From the NCBI GenBank assembly GCA_029962745.1, contig JAPZVO010000023.1, positions 372,001 to 436,000 on the forward strand: 64,000 bases of DNA. The letters run 5' to 3'. The notes below the pieces were generated by a model that did no database searches, was not told where the DNA came from, and was given only the letters and a program-made list of their open reading frames with translations. This DNA comes from Echinometra lucunter (Eukaryota; Echinodermata; Echinoidea; Camarodonta; Echinometridae). Both the position numbers and the translations under genes were made by a program. Shown here piece by piece: positions 13,101-23,255 of this stretch; position 1 is the stretch's first letter, and the number at the start of each line of letters is the position of its first letter.

Positions 13101-16100
13101 ATTTTTCAGCAGACAAACTTCAAAGTATGTTCGATCTGTAATGAAAATCACAAGTCAGAAAAAAATTGGAGCCAGCGGAACATCCCAGGGCCTACATTTT
13201 TCAGCAGACAAACTTCAAAGTATGTTCGATCTGTAATGAAAATCACAAGTCAGAAAAAAATTGGAGCCAGCGGAACTCGAACTTGCCATCTATTGCTTCC
13301 CGGCCGGCGACTTAACCACCAGGCCAAGATTTTCTTCTTTCTGACTCATTGATATGCAACGGTCCGCCGTGGACAATATACAGTAGATGGCAGGTTCGAA
13401 TCCCGCTGGTTCCAGTTTTTTTTCCTGACTTGTGATTTTTCATTACAGATCCAAAATACGATCTTTAACACTGAGAGTAATGCCAAAAATTTGTTTACAA
13501 ATTATAAATTTCTACCATTAAGCTTCTTCATTTACAAACTTCAAGGTGGTTTATGAAGTAAAAAAATAAACAATATGTTCCTTGCTTGTATGTTCAGTTC
13601 CCCTTTTCTCTTTCAAAACACTCCACGGCCCCCTGAAGTATGCGTGTCGACAATCTTGACACTCAAGCTCTTATCTATCAAGGATTTCAACTTGTTTATT
13701 TAATGGTTTAATTAGTTCAAACTTATTTCCCTTCCTCTTGCTTCCTGCAGAAACTTTTTTATACAGAGGTCCACAACGCAAGCTCCATTTTTACTCTTGA
13801 ATTTCTCTTTATCATGTTTTTTTCTCTTGTGATTTCAATAGGAAGTACTATTTCATCAGTATACCTAGTTGTATAATGTCCATGGCTTAGATTTCAATGT
13901 GTGGATGCACTTTTTCAAATGTTTTGTTCGCACTTTTGAAAAATAGGTCAAGCCAAGTCAAGTGAAGTCAAAGTAACATTCGGTATCATTAGAACAGATC
14001 AATAGAGATTATCGGAGTGTTTAGTGTCATGATCATTAGGAAATTAAAGATAAACAATTTAGGAATACAAGTACAGTACATCTCGTTAATTTCAGCTAAA
14101 TGCACAGAAGCATAGGGCGTTAGAAGAAAGTTGCAATCGATTGATCGTAACTTACAATCAATCCTTTGTTTTGTTTGATTGTACTATAACATATGCTTTT
14201 TGATTGAGAGAAATAAAACATTACTTAAAACAAAAAAAATCCTGGGGAGTGTTTCATAAAGCTGTTCGTAAACGTCGTTTCCTGACGTTCAAACAAAATT
14301 ATGAATGCATGTCCCATAATATCAATTAAATTGTGGCAAAAATATACTTCGCAATGAAAATGTTTGTAAACAATAGCAATATTAATCTACGTCCGCATAT
14401 TTCATCTTTTTGCTGATGCGATTTATATTGACAGAGTCCCATTTGGTTTGCCATATTCAAGTTGTTCACACCCTCAATACTGTACAATCCAGTCGTTTTG
14501 AAAATCAGGCAAAGTGCATTAAATATGACATCACAATGATTTCTTACCATTCATATCCTGTGCAATCAGTGCAGTGCAGAAAGATTCAATTTCATAGAAA
14601 ATGTTCATGAGGACGATCTCACCTATGTGGATAAAAATGAAAAGGTTATATGAAGAAAACCAGAAAATCAAATGGATAATTTTTCACATTTATTCATATC
14701 ATTAAAGAATACAAGAACAAGGTGGTCAATGTACTACACTGAATGATATATGAACATTTAAAAAATGAAACCATGTCTTGACGTATATGCCATGATAAAA
14801 TATACATGTATAGATGTCCTGGAATCATGTAAAGAAGTTTGACAAATTTGGTTCAAAGTGCGATTTTAATGCTCTTCCTAGATTTTGTCTCATCTTCTCT
14901 GTCTTGCGTCCAAGATTATCCTAATGCCCGTTGCACACGACCGAGGCCTCATTTTGATTGCGTTATATCTCGTCTAAATCAATCCTTTTCATTACGAAAA
15001 TTAATAAAAAAAAAAAACGTCTATAAATAATAATAATAATAATAATAAATTACATTTATATAGCGCTTAATACTTATGTTTCTAAGCGCTTCACAAGTGA
15101 AAAGGAAATAATTAAAAAGTATATAACTAAGGATGATTATTACATTATGTACACTACAGAAAAGGGTAATACAAAAAAAATTGATTTAACGGAGAAAACA
15201 AACCTAGTAAACGTCTGTAAAGGATTATAATTTATGTACTGCATAATACATGCATACAGAAATTGTCTCTTACCAATAGGAATACCAGTAGCATCAGCAA
15301 TTCCTTGAAGTTCGCGATTATATGGCTCCCGGAGAGTTGTTACAACGGGACCCTGTTTAATGAAGTATTGGTTTACAGAATATATTACATAAGAATCATA
15401 AATGTAGCTCAACCAAATCTAACTGATGAAATAGAATTAATTCGTTACTCTAATTTGAAAAGGGACATGAGTTAAGAAAGCATGATTATCTTCACTGATT
15501 CACTGAACATAATACAGAAGATGCAAACATGGGAAAAGACTTTTGACAGAAAACAACTGAATTATCAATACAATATGCTATCATAATCTACATGTATATT
15601 GATAATAATACGCAGCTTCATTTTATGCCATGCTGGGGAAACATGCTAGTTGTCAGGATGTGCCTCTTCAATGAATAAAAGCTCTGAAAGGAGCTTGTGC
15701 ATGAGCTAAGCTCTTAGCTCTTTATTAACTCTTAACGGTGCTTAGAGCTTTAAGCTGAGCTCATCAGCACTTTTAGTGTTCTATTCCTCTACGAGAACGG
15801 AATCAAATCTCTCTCTCTCTCTCTCCAAATTTTATTGCCCGAAAGGAAATTATTTTTGCCCAATTGATCGTGGGCCCGGCAGCCACTGAGCAGCGCCAGA
15901 TCGACGTTGCTCTATCCCTTTCAATTCTTGAACGCCAAAGAAGGTAGCAGCAACTCCCATCTTTTAACGTTCTTTTGGTATGCGGCCGGGGTTTGAACCC
16001 ACGACCTCCCGATTGTGAGGTGGACGCTCTATACCTACTGAGCCAATACATCGGAATACTGAATACATTAGCTACAAGTTATCAGGCCTGTTTATTCATC

Positions 16101-18259
16101 CAAATGCCATTACTCAGTTATTCGTGAAATGAAAACACTATTCACCAGGTTAGGGCAAAATTCCTCCACCTTTTTCTTTCTATCCATTTTCTGTTTAACG
16201 TTGACATTTCAGCATGTAAAGTTCTCTTACAAGCTTATAGTTCTTCCACAAAGACTTCCATACTTCTGTTCATAGCCAGAAGTGCGTTAACTCTGTGTAA
16301 ACTCAACGAAATAACGCATTTGTGGCTTTAAACAGGTAGTATTCAAGTCGAGAGTTTTGATATCGTCCACATGCGTAATAAGGAAACATAAATTTACAAA
16401 GAATGACTGACTTACGAAGAGATCATCGATAACTTCAGAGGTGAGTTTCTTGCCAAGAAGGAGCCCAACGAGACTTTTGATATCCTCAATTAGGAAACTG
16501 ATCTAAAGAAAATTAATAGCACAGGAAAATATTGGAAGAAAATGTCATTGAAAAATACAATCAGTAATTCACATTCCCTACTACTGAATGAAACGAGATC
16601 AATTCTGAAAAGTGACGCCCTTCGAAGTTTGGTGGCAACGTTGTATGTATTCCAATATGTGTGTGTCTATAAATAATTCATAATGTTCTTTTATGACTTG
16701 ATAATAATTTACTCTCCTCTGGACAGGATGAAGTGTTTTCCCTTCACCACTGCACAGAAATAATTTCAAATGTATTCAAATCAAGTTTAAAAAAACTTAC
16801 ATTTGCTGATTTTGGTTTGACTAGTTCGGTCCATCTATCTTCTGGATCTAGGTCCAAGTTGAAGATGAATTTAGGAGCAACATCCTGAGCTGGTGGTGGA
16901 TATGCATCGGTTCTACAATTCTTATCTGTAAACTATAAAATAATACAAGGGAGGATGTATCACTTCATACTACATGTATATTCAGACCTGTATAGCAATT
17001 TAGCAATAATGTTTCATTTGGTCCTGCACTCTTTTCTCATGTATATTCAGGTAGTGACAGGGGCGGCGGAGCGTCTTTGAAAGGGGGCACCAGCGAAACA
17101 GGCAGGGGGGGGGGCACTGTCATTACAAGGTGGACACCATGCTCGTACATGGACATTCAAAATCGACCCTAAACAAGTAATTATCCTTCGATCTCAGAAT
17201 GCCCTAAACAAGTATTTTGTCATGTTTTCCCCACCCTAAACAAGTATTTTCAAATCAAGCTGTTGTAAAAGTATACCTTTTTTTCCTGCTTTTTGCAATT
17301 TGGATACTTTTTTTCACTGTACGCGCGTACATCGCCCGTCTGTGAAAAAGCCAGCTCTTTTTTACACGTTTTTGTGTACGAACATGATGTCCACCATGTA
17401 ATCGCAGTGCCCCCCCCCCCCCCGGGGGAAACAGGGCAAGTACTAGAAGGTGACAGGGCATTTATCAAAGAAGAAAATTGGCTCTTGTAAGAAGAAAAAG
17501 GTACACTGAACAGGTTTGAAAAGGGAATTCTTCATAGGTAAATAGAGGCACTTTTCGGGTGCTTGGGAGGGGCACTTTGCTGCCCCCGGGAGCAACGCCC
17601 CTATTTAGTGATGATTTTACAGTGTTTGCCATCGTAGTTCTTTCTCGATTCATAGCACTAACATTTCTGTCATGTCTGTTTGGAGCTACATGTAGTTTTG
17701 TTCACTAGGTTGGTTGGAATAGTAGCCTTTACAAGATCCGATTCAAATGCTATCAAAATATTCCTCAGTCAATATGAATTATGTTGAAGTATAATTTGGA
17801 AAGACAAGATCTTAATTCTTACATTTTAAAGTGGCATGACAGATCTGCGTCTAATAACGCGTGTAGAGTATAATATGGTACAGGTATCAATTGTTTTTTT
17901 TTGGGGGGGGGCGGCCCGGGCCAATTTCCTGCAGTGGATTCGCTTATGTGTTGTTACATGGTAGGGAAATACTGTACATAAGCGGTTATGCCTATTTCCA
18001 TGATTTCTGTGCCTGTAAATCGATGTCTGCAAGATACATGTTCATGTATAATGCAAGTGCACTCATATCGTTAGAAAAGAGAGCTTGCAATATTATGAGG
18101 GTATGGAATAAACGGGGTATTATTATGTACAGCCTGAATGGAATAATGTATGCAACTCACCGGTGGTAGATCCTGACCCAATAGAGCAGGTATACCAGCC
18201 GCTACCAGCACGATAATAAACATGAACTTCTGCATGCTGGATAATTCAAACAGCTTCAT
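7143..18259 (-). CDS. ASAH1-like: Acid ceramidase-like (ASAH1/NAAA family) lysosomal amidase, 12 exons
   Basis: Exons in transcript order: 18259-18161, 16932-16801, 16502-16416, 15352-15274, 14622-14548, 12696-12651, 11581-11437, 10600-10461, 9447-9313, 8393-8270, 7724-7668, 7232-7143. All joins keep phase across GT/AG introns and total 1209 bp, or 402 aa (human ASAH1 is 395). The first exon encodes a signal peptide (FMFIIVLVAAGIPALLG). Next come FNLDLDPEDRW, then GEIVLMNIFYE with catalytic Cys148 in SFCTALIA, then HARNMDFG with Arg164 and Asp167. QTNYDSWKNPPFFDDRR follows with Asn327 and Arg340, and the C-terminus is YCPQPCFPW. These align with ASAH1 Cys143, Arg159, Asp162, Asn320 and Arg333. 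The family is made as a lysosomal proenzyme that self-cleaves before the Cys and hydrolyses ceramide or N-acylethanolamines. Similarity looks closer to ASAH1 than NAAA (WIISERLKPL, LGFIEWILGD), but substrate is inferred. Introns hold SINEs, MITEs and a duplicated acceptor. Confidence 0.93.
8434..8726 (+). mobile_element. tRNA-derived SINE, full-length copy
   Basis: The head has a tRNA-like promoter: an A-box region (GTGGTCCAGTGGATAAG) and a B box (GGTTCGAATCC). A body ending TTAAGCACC follows, then an (ATT)n-type tail. It is closely similar to the copy at 31222. It lies antisense in the ceramidase-like intron and ends about 40 bp from the acceptor of the exon at 8393-8270. Confidence 0.85.
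8905..9290. repeat. CT-rich then GA-rich low-complexity tract
   Basis: A C run is followed by about 140 bp of CT/CTGTCT repeats (8911-9045) and then about 190 bp of GA-rich sequence. The two halves are roughly complementary, so open frames on both strands here are compositional. It lies in an intron of the ceramidase-like gene. Confidence 0.8.
9657..9988. mobile_element. MITE with inverted termini
   Basis: The left end (GGGGATGTTTCATGAAGC, then TGTTCGTAAAGTTA) is matched in reverse complement at the right end (TAACTTTACGAACAGC, then ATGAAACATTCCCC). The palindromic structure explains the 105-codon open frames on both strands. A related part copy is at 14243-14470. The superfamily was not determined. 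Confidence 0.75.
10071..10111. repeat. Poly-C / poly-A homopolymer pair
   Basis: A run of about 15 C is followed directly by about 26 A. Homopolymer length in the assembly may be unreliable here. It is intronic in the ceramidase-like gene. Confidence 0.85.
10654..10690. repeat. Perfect hairpin, 13-bp arms
   Basis: TGGCGTCTCCTTT and its exact reverse complement AAAGGAGACGCCA are separated by an 11-nt loop. It lies in the ceramidase-like intron about 55 bp before the acceptor of the exon at 10600-10461. Confidence 0.8.
10913..10937. repeat. Perfect hairpin, 10-bp arms
   Basis: GACTGCGTCA and TGACGCAGTC flank a 5-nt loop (TTGAC). It is the second GC-containing perfect hairpin within 300 bp in the same intron. 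Confidence 0.8.
11988..12311. mobile_element. MITE with ~60-bp inverted repeats and TA flanks
   Basis: The left end AAGTGCGGCTTTCACG and the right end CGTGAAAACCACACTT are imperfect inverted repeats. They extend inward through GCGAAGGATGCGAAT, matched by ATTCGCATCCTTCGC. TA dinucleotides flank both ends, as expected for Tc1/mariner-type insertion. CpG content is higher than in the surrounding intron. Open frames on both strands follow from the palindrome. Confidence 0.75.
12672..13165. repeat. 247-bp tandem duplication copying part of exon 6
   Basis: Sequence from 12672 recurs from 12919 (offset 247). The copied segment includes 25 bp of the ceramidase-like exon 12696-12651 and its 3' splice site. 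Both units contain a poly-G tract (near 12801-12822 and 13044-13082). The second unit runs into a further 96-bp tandem repeat. Confidence 0.88.
13087..13280. repeat. 96-bp tandem repeat, two units
   Basis: The unit starting CATCCCAGGGCCTACATTTT and ending GGAGCCAGCGGAAC occurs twice in near-identical form. It lies at the end of the 247-bp duplication. Confidence 0.85.
13130..13510. mobile_element. Two head-to-head tRNA-like SINE fragments
   Basis: On the minus strand GGCCTGGTGGTTAAGTCG and GTTCGAGTTCC resemble tRNA A and B boxes. On the plus strand, from about 13380, the sequence restarts with GGTTCGAATCCCGCTGG and the same body in the opposite orientation (TGACTTGTGATTTTTCATTA). The pair forms an imperfect inverted repeat inside the ceramidase-like intron. 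Confidence 0.6.
14243..14470. mobile_element. Partial MITE related to the 9657 element
   Basis: GGAGTGTTTCATAAAGC then TGTTCGTAAACGTC begins this copy. Internal sequence (GTCCCATTTGGTTTGCCATA) resembles the reverse complement of the 9657-9988 element. It ends near the ceramidase-like exon 14622-14548. Confidence 0.5.
15028..15110. repeat. (AAT)n plus AGCGCTT dispersed repeat
   Basis: An AAT repeat leads into TTATATAGCGCTTAATAC and TCTAAGCGCTTCACA. The same module occurs near 8080, 46200 and 53650, so it is a dispersed repeat of unknown class. Confidence 0.6.
15826..16053 (-). mobile_element. tRNA-derived SINE, second family
   Basis: On the minus strand the head reads TTGGCTCAGTAGGTATAGAG and then GTGGGTTCAAACCCCGG, which match tRNA A and B boxes. 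The body differs from the SINE at 8434. A short CT repeat lies at the 3' side (15809-15825). It is intronic in the ceramidase-like gene, in sense orientation. Confidence 0.75.
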
Positions 18260-19868
18260 GTGCGTTCAAAACGGTGCACTTCCTATAATGATCAAGATCC
18301 AATTCTACATGCAGAGCCGAACAAATATCTTTTCAACCTAAGTACAATGATCTTTAGACTAGTCTTCGCTCATGCAAACAAAGTATCTCATTGATCAACG
18401 ACCGATATAATCAGATAATATGCCTATAGTTAGCTTCACTGACTTGACTCTCGATCATCAAAGGAGATAGGTGAAAAGCTATAAATACAAGCTGATCTTC
18501 CAAGCTGATGCTCACAATCAATACCTTGAATTATCCGAAAGCAATAATTATGATTATAGCAAAGCTCGATGAATTTTCTTGGTTAGATTTATTGTCTGAT
18601 ATTTGAATTCATATTTCATGTATTTCATTGTTTCTAATTGTCACACGGCCCCTTTGAAAACCAACCGAGAAGCTGAACTGGGGTTTTACCGTGTTTAGAT
18701 AAATCAAATCAAATCAAATCAAATTTCAACGTTCCAGCTGTTTGCGTCTCTCATTTGCTGATCCATGTGACATCAATAAGGGCAGGTTATAGAAAAAAAA
18801 AGTGTGTCAAACTTCAAAGCGTTCAAACCCTGATAATTGAGATGACTTCCAAATTTTAATGAAAGATGTTATTTCTCTTTGTTTATACCATATCTATTTA
18901 GACTGTTTGATTCAAGAAGGTCTAGAGATGTTGAAAAGGGTTTGGAAATCTCAGACTAGCTGACAAGTGTAATGATGAAAATATAATATACAAAATACAC
19001 AAATATTACACAGCGTTTCACGACAGAAGGAAGTAAGAGAACAATGAAATACAGCGATGACATTGATAAACTAAATTAAGTGTTGCATGGGAGAATGAAA
19101 TCACTAGATAACGTTCATCAGGGGCACTACGTGGGGGGGGGGGGTAAGGGGCGGCTGCTCCCCTCTCCCAGTGGTTTTTCAAGTGATAAAAAAATGCAGA
19201 AGAAAAAAAAGGAAGCAAAAAAAAAACCGTAAGGGGAAGTAGAGGAAAGGGTCATAAATAGCCCTATTTGTTCATTTAAAACGTAAATAAAGTCGCCAGT
19301 GCAAGGGTCATCTTGCCCCCTCCCCTCAAAATAACCTGGCACCGTCCCTGACTAAAATTCGATATACATGTGATAGTCCATGTGGTGTGGTTGAGTAATA
19401 TTTCACTTTTTAGAGTATACGCATGGAGCCGTTTAATAGCTCCTTGGTATAAGCAATAAATGTTATTTGCATGAATATGACACCTTCATCTGACATTTAT
19501 CACACAACACAGAGCCTACCATTAACAGTTGCCAGAGCAGTGCCTGATATAGCAATAACTCATGTATCAGTTTACAATCTTCATTTTAGACTATCATTTT
19601 GGACAGTTAATTGAATGCAACATTAACATGACTGCATGGGGTAAAAGTCAGTTATACAATGTTCAGGTACATGATAACAATTTTAACCCCTGTTTAAGAC
19701 TTGGCTATTGGTTGGGGTAGTGGAGGGGGGAGGGGGAGACATTGGTCATACTAGGTGGATAAAATTAAAAATGTATGTAAAATTGAATATTTGGAGACAC
19801 ACGTGTCCTACTCGGCTTAAAGGCATGATTTTCGAATCTTAATTACCCATAAATCTGGTTTAACTTAC
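18260..19868. other. Upstream region of the ceramidase-like gene
   Basis: The minus strand carries TATTTATAG at about 18480-18488, roughly 225 bp before the start codon, as a weak TATA-box candidate. A four-fold AATCA repeat lies near 18705-18723. No exon was recognised. Confidence 0.3.
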
Positions 19869-20002
19869 CAGGAACCTGGTGATCCTCCGACATCGTGTGA
19901 TTGTTGTTGAAAAGGAATTCGAAGCAGTCGAGGTGGAGCAGCAACTCGAAGACGAGGTTTCAACAAAATCCTCCAAAGACTATATCTACCTAATCCAAAC
20001 AT
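19869..20002 (-). CDS. Possible orphan first coding exon with a mitochondrial-type presequence
   Basis: An ATG at 20002 opens 44 codons ending at a strong donor (TTCCTG then GTAAGTT). The peptide begins MFGLGRYSLWRILLKPRLR and has many Arg and no acidic residue in its first 36 positions, typical of a mitochondrial targeting sequence. An inner ATG gives MSEDHQVP in another frame. Neither frame joins in phase to the second ceramidase-like exon (phase 0), so it is not a simple alternative first exon. No partner exon was found. Confidence 0.3.
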
Positions 20003-23000
20003 GATTGTGACTGTGACTGTGAATTTGACTATGTTGTTGCGAGTTAATTGGATTCGAGGTAAAACATTCAGTTTATGTCACATAATATGGCTTGGATTTA
20101 TGACATCATAGGTCAGTTCAACCAGCCGTGCATAATATCTTGTGTCTATATTATGAAGCATGGGCACTATTATCAAACTTCTAGATTATGGTCATTTGAT
20201 ACTGGTCTTTTCTTTTTTTTTTTTTTTTTTTTTTATCTATTTGCAGTTTTGTTTACAATCTGCTCGATATCATATAGCATATAAGTTTCGTATTACTTAC
20301 TCTGTTTAGCTATTCCACTGTTTTAAGATATATGCCAGGCTCATGCAGTTAAAATTCATGCTACTTCCTGGTTTCTTTATGCATGAAACTGTCTGCATTT
20401 ACGGTATGTGTTTATTACTGAATGATAATTTCCAAGTTCGGTACAAGTTCAGGCAAACGATTTGGTTAAATTTTCAGATGCAAATGACAGGTTGATGGAT
20501 CAACCTTTTTCTGCTTATATACACATGATACAAGGGATATAATCAGTATTATTTTATTCGGGGGAATCAACACCCCCTCCCCCCCGAAAATATAAATATT
20601 AACAATAGCATCTTATCAGTTTTCAGAAACTATCGTTAGACTTGGGCGGTATTCTGCTATGGCTATGCGCTAATTTATCCAAGTTGTCGTGCCTGCCAAA
20701 AATTTTTATTATTTTTTTTAATTAAAAGTTTTTAATCTACAGTATAGCTCATCACTAGTTAGCTTACACCGAGTGTCAGGTTTTCATATTATTAAGACGC
20801 AAGTATCTCTTGGTTTAATTGAGAATATCTGTCAAATCTTATTTCAAAGTAAAATTCAGTATAGGAAATGCTTTGAATTCGATAAAATAGCTGTGTATAC
20901 ATTATATTCATACACGTATCATTTGAGGTTTATTTCCAATGGCTGATTATTTCTCCTCTGTAATCAAATGATTGTTTCCTGTGCAGCGGCATTTAATGTT
21001 TGCTGACTTTGGTTGCCATATCCAGGTAGCATGTACTTATAACGCTATCTAGGGTTGTTTTGGATCCAAGGAAATCAAGACCTGTACATTCGGATAATTC
21101 AATAAAAATAGTTCAAATTCAAATGCAACTTTAGCTGTGGGTTCAAGGAAATCAAGACCTGCACATTCGGATAATTAGTTTTCCTGTTTCCAATGTTGTT
21201 GGGGTTTTTTCCTGCGCGAGGGTACAATAATATTTAGCCGTCGAAGTTTGCGTCCCCCACTCGTTACATGAAATTGCCGCCACTGATAATGACAGTGGTA
21301 AAAACGTCATCTACAAATCTATACAATATACCAGACAGAAAAAAAACAGAAAAAATTGCAAGTGGAGGGACCTCAAAATAAGCTACGCTTATAAACACAG
21401 GCCCCGCTTGTCATGCTTGTGGAAAAAATACAGTATAACACTTTGGGGGGGGGGGGGGAGAGAAAGGAGAAATCGAGGGGATGGAAGATGAATGTGGAAG
21501 AAAGGAGAGAAAAATAGAGAAACAGAGCGAGGTATTATACAAGACAATCAGCAAACAAAAAAACCCCCCCAGAATACACACCGTTACAAGGGACAATGAA
21601 AGATATATTGTAACTCGCCTTAAAGTTAATTAAACAAACTGCTTATTTTTCTACCCGTATAAATTTAGTTTCCGAGAATGGGCCGTTGGCTGGCAGTAGT
21701 CAATAGCTGGCGCAAGTTGCGTTGTGTCCGTTTTTCTAGATCTAGGATTTTCGTCTCTCTAGTCGCCCATTCAGTTAAACACTACGCCTATTTTCTCGCG
21801 TATTCTGCTTGCTTTTCTCTTAATTTTTCACTTCAGTCCGAACTGGAGCGTTTCATGCCCTTATAATGTTTTGTCAAGTAAAAAAAACCCACCGAGTATC
21901 TTTTAAAAATCTGAGCTGCATGGCCCCAATGGCGTAGACAGGTCCTCATTACTGGGTGGGGGGATGATTCCACTATAGATATACACTTATATACACCCAC
22001 TTCAAAAAGTGTGGGAGGATCCCCCACCCCCCCCCCCCCTGCTTTTTACGCCCCTGCATAACCCTATGGTATCAGTGCATGCAATATTGTGTAAATCTGA
22101 AGCCCTGAAAAATGCACTTCAAGAGGATCATCATATGCTTCACAAAAAGTGAAAACATGCAAGTGACAGAAAATGCCGACCCTTTTTTTTTACCCCATAG
22201 ACTGCAGTGTTAGACAAAAGCATACCCAGGTTGGTTTTGCAAATGGCGGAATTCAGAGACAGATATCTTGAAAATAACATTTATACTTTTGAAATTTGAT
22301 ATTCCTGCCTGTTCATTTGTTCTTCTGAACATCTATTGATTAATCACGCCTTCACAAAGTTAGCGGATCCCTTTAAACCAAATGAATATAGAACAAAATT
22401 GTAAAAAAAGTTCGTATACTTTAATTCATGCATAACCCAATGGAATGATCTTTATTCGGTGCTCCCAAATCTGATATCATTCCAGAACAATCTATGAACT
22501 AGAAATGAAATAAAGAAATTCTGCCTTGTTGCCAGTGCTTCATCCCGCTAGTAATGCAATATACTGGATCCTAATTTCATCTTTACTTTACTTTAATTAT
22601 TGTGTACATAATGCATAATTTTTTTTTAAATTATCCACGCTAAGGTGGAGTTTGCTAATGTTACTTTTGCTCTAATGTTAGTGATATTACTGCTAGGAAT
22701 CGAGCAACATTTAAAGTAGGAGTGATTTGATACTGTAAACAGGAAAACCCGTCTGACCTGCGTTTATCTGGATTCACCCATATGCTTGTCAAATCATTGT
22801 TTACATTATTCAAATTGAAATAACTTTTTAAAGATTATAATAGGAACTAATAAAGCACCATGAATTTAGAGTATTATTTTTTATTCATTTTTATTTCAAT
22901 TAGAATAATAACCCACGTAAGTCCCTTAATCCGGCTGAGTCTTGCCTTCAATAATAGAGGTTAAAGGGGTCCGGACGGGGTATCAAATTTCAATATGTAT

Positions 23001-23255
23001 TCAAGAACAGTGACAACATTCTGCATCATAAACTGTAGAAGAAATTATTGTTTCTTATCAAAACCATTACTTAGGATCGTCCTCGATTTGTGATCACGAC
23101 ATAAGTATGAAATCTCTCAAAATATATGTTAATGTTGGCGAGCCTCCAACACTAGTTTCTATTTCTGGATCCGATTTCATTTCTAAATAATCTGTTTGTA
23201 TATTGTTGATCCATAGGGTAGGAGGAAGAGAGTGTACGAGGCTATCTTGATCCCT
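20003..23255. other. No recognisable gene
   Basis: AT-rich intergenic sequence with a poly-T tract (about 20212-20234), poly-G at 21446-21460 and poly-C at 22030-22039. A repeated 30-bp phrase (GGAAATCAAGACCTG, then CATTCGGATAATT) occurs at about 21069 and 21148. TTTATT near 22877 may be the minus-strand poly(A) signal of the luciferase-like gene. Confidence 0.45.
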
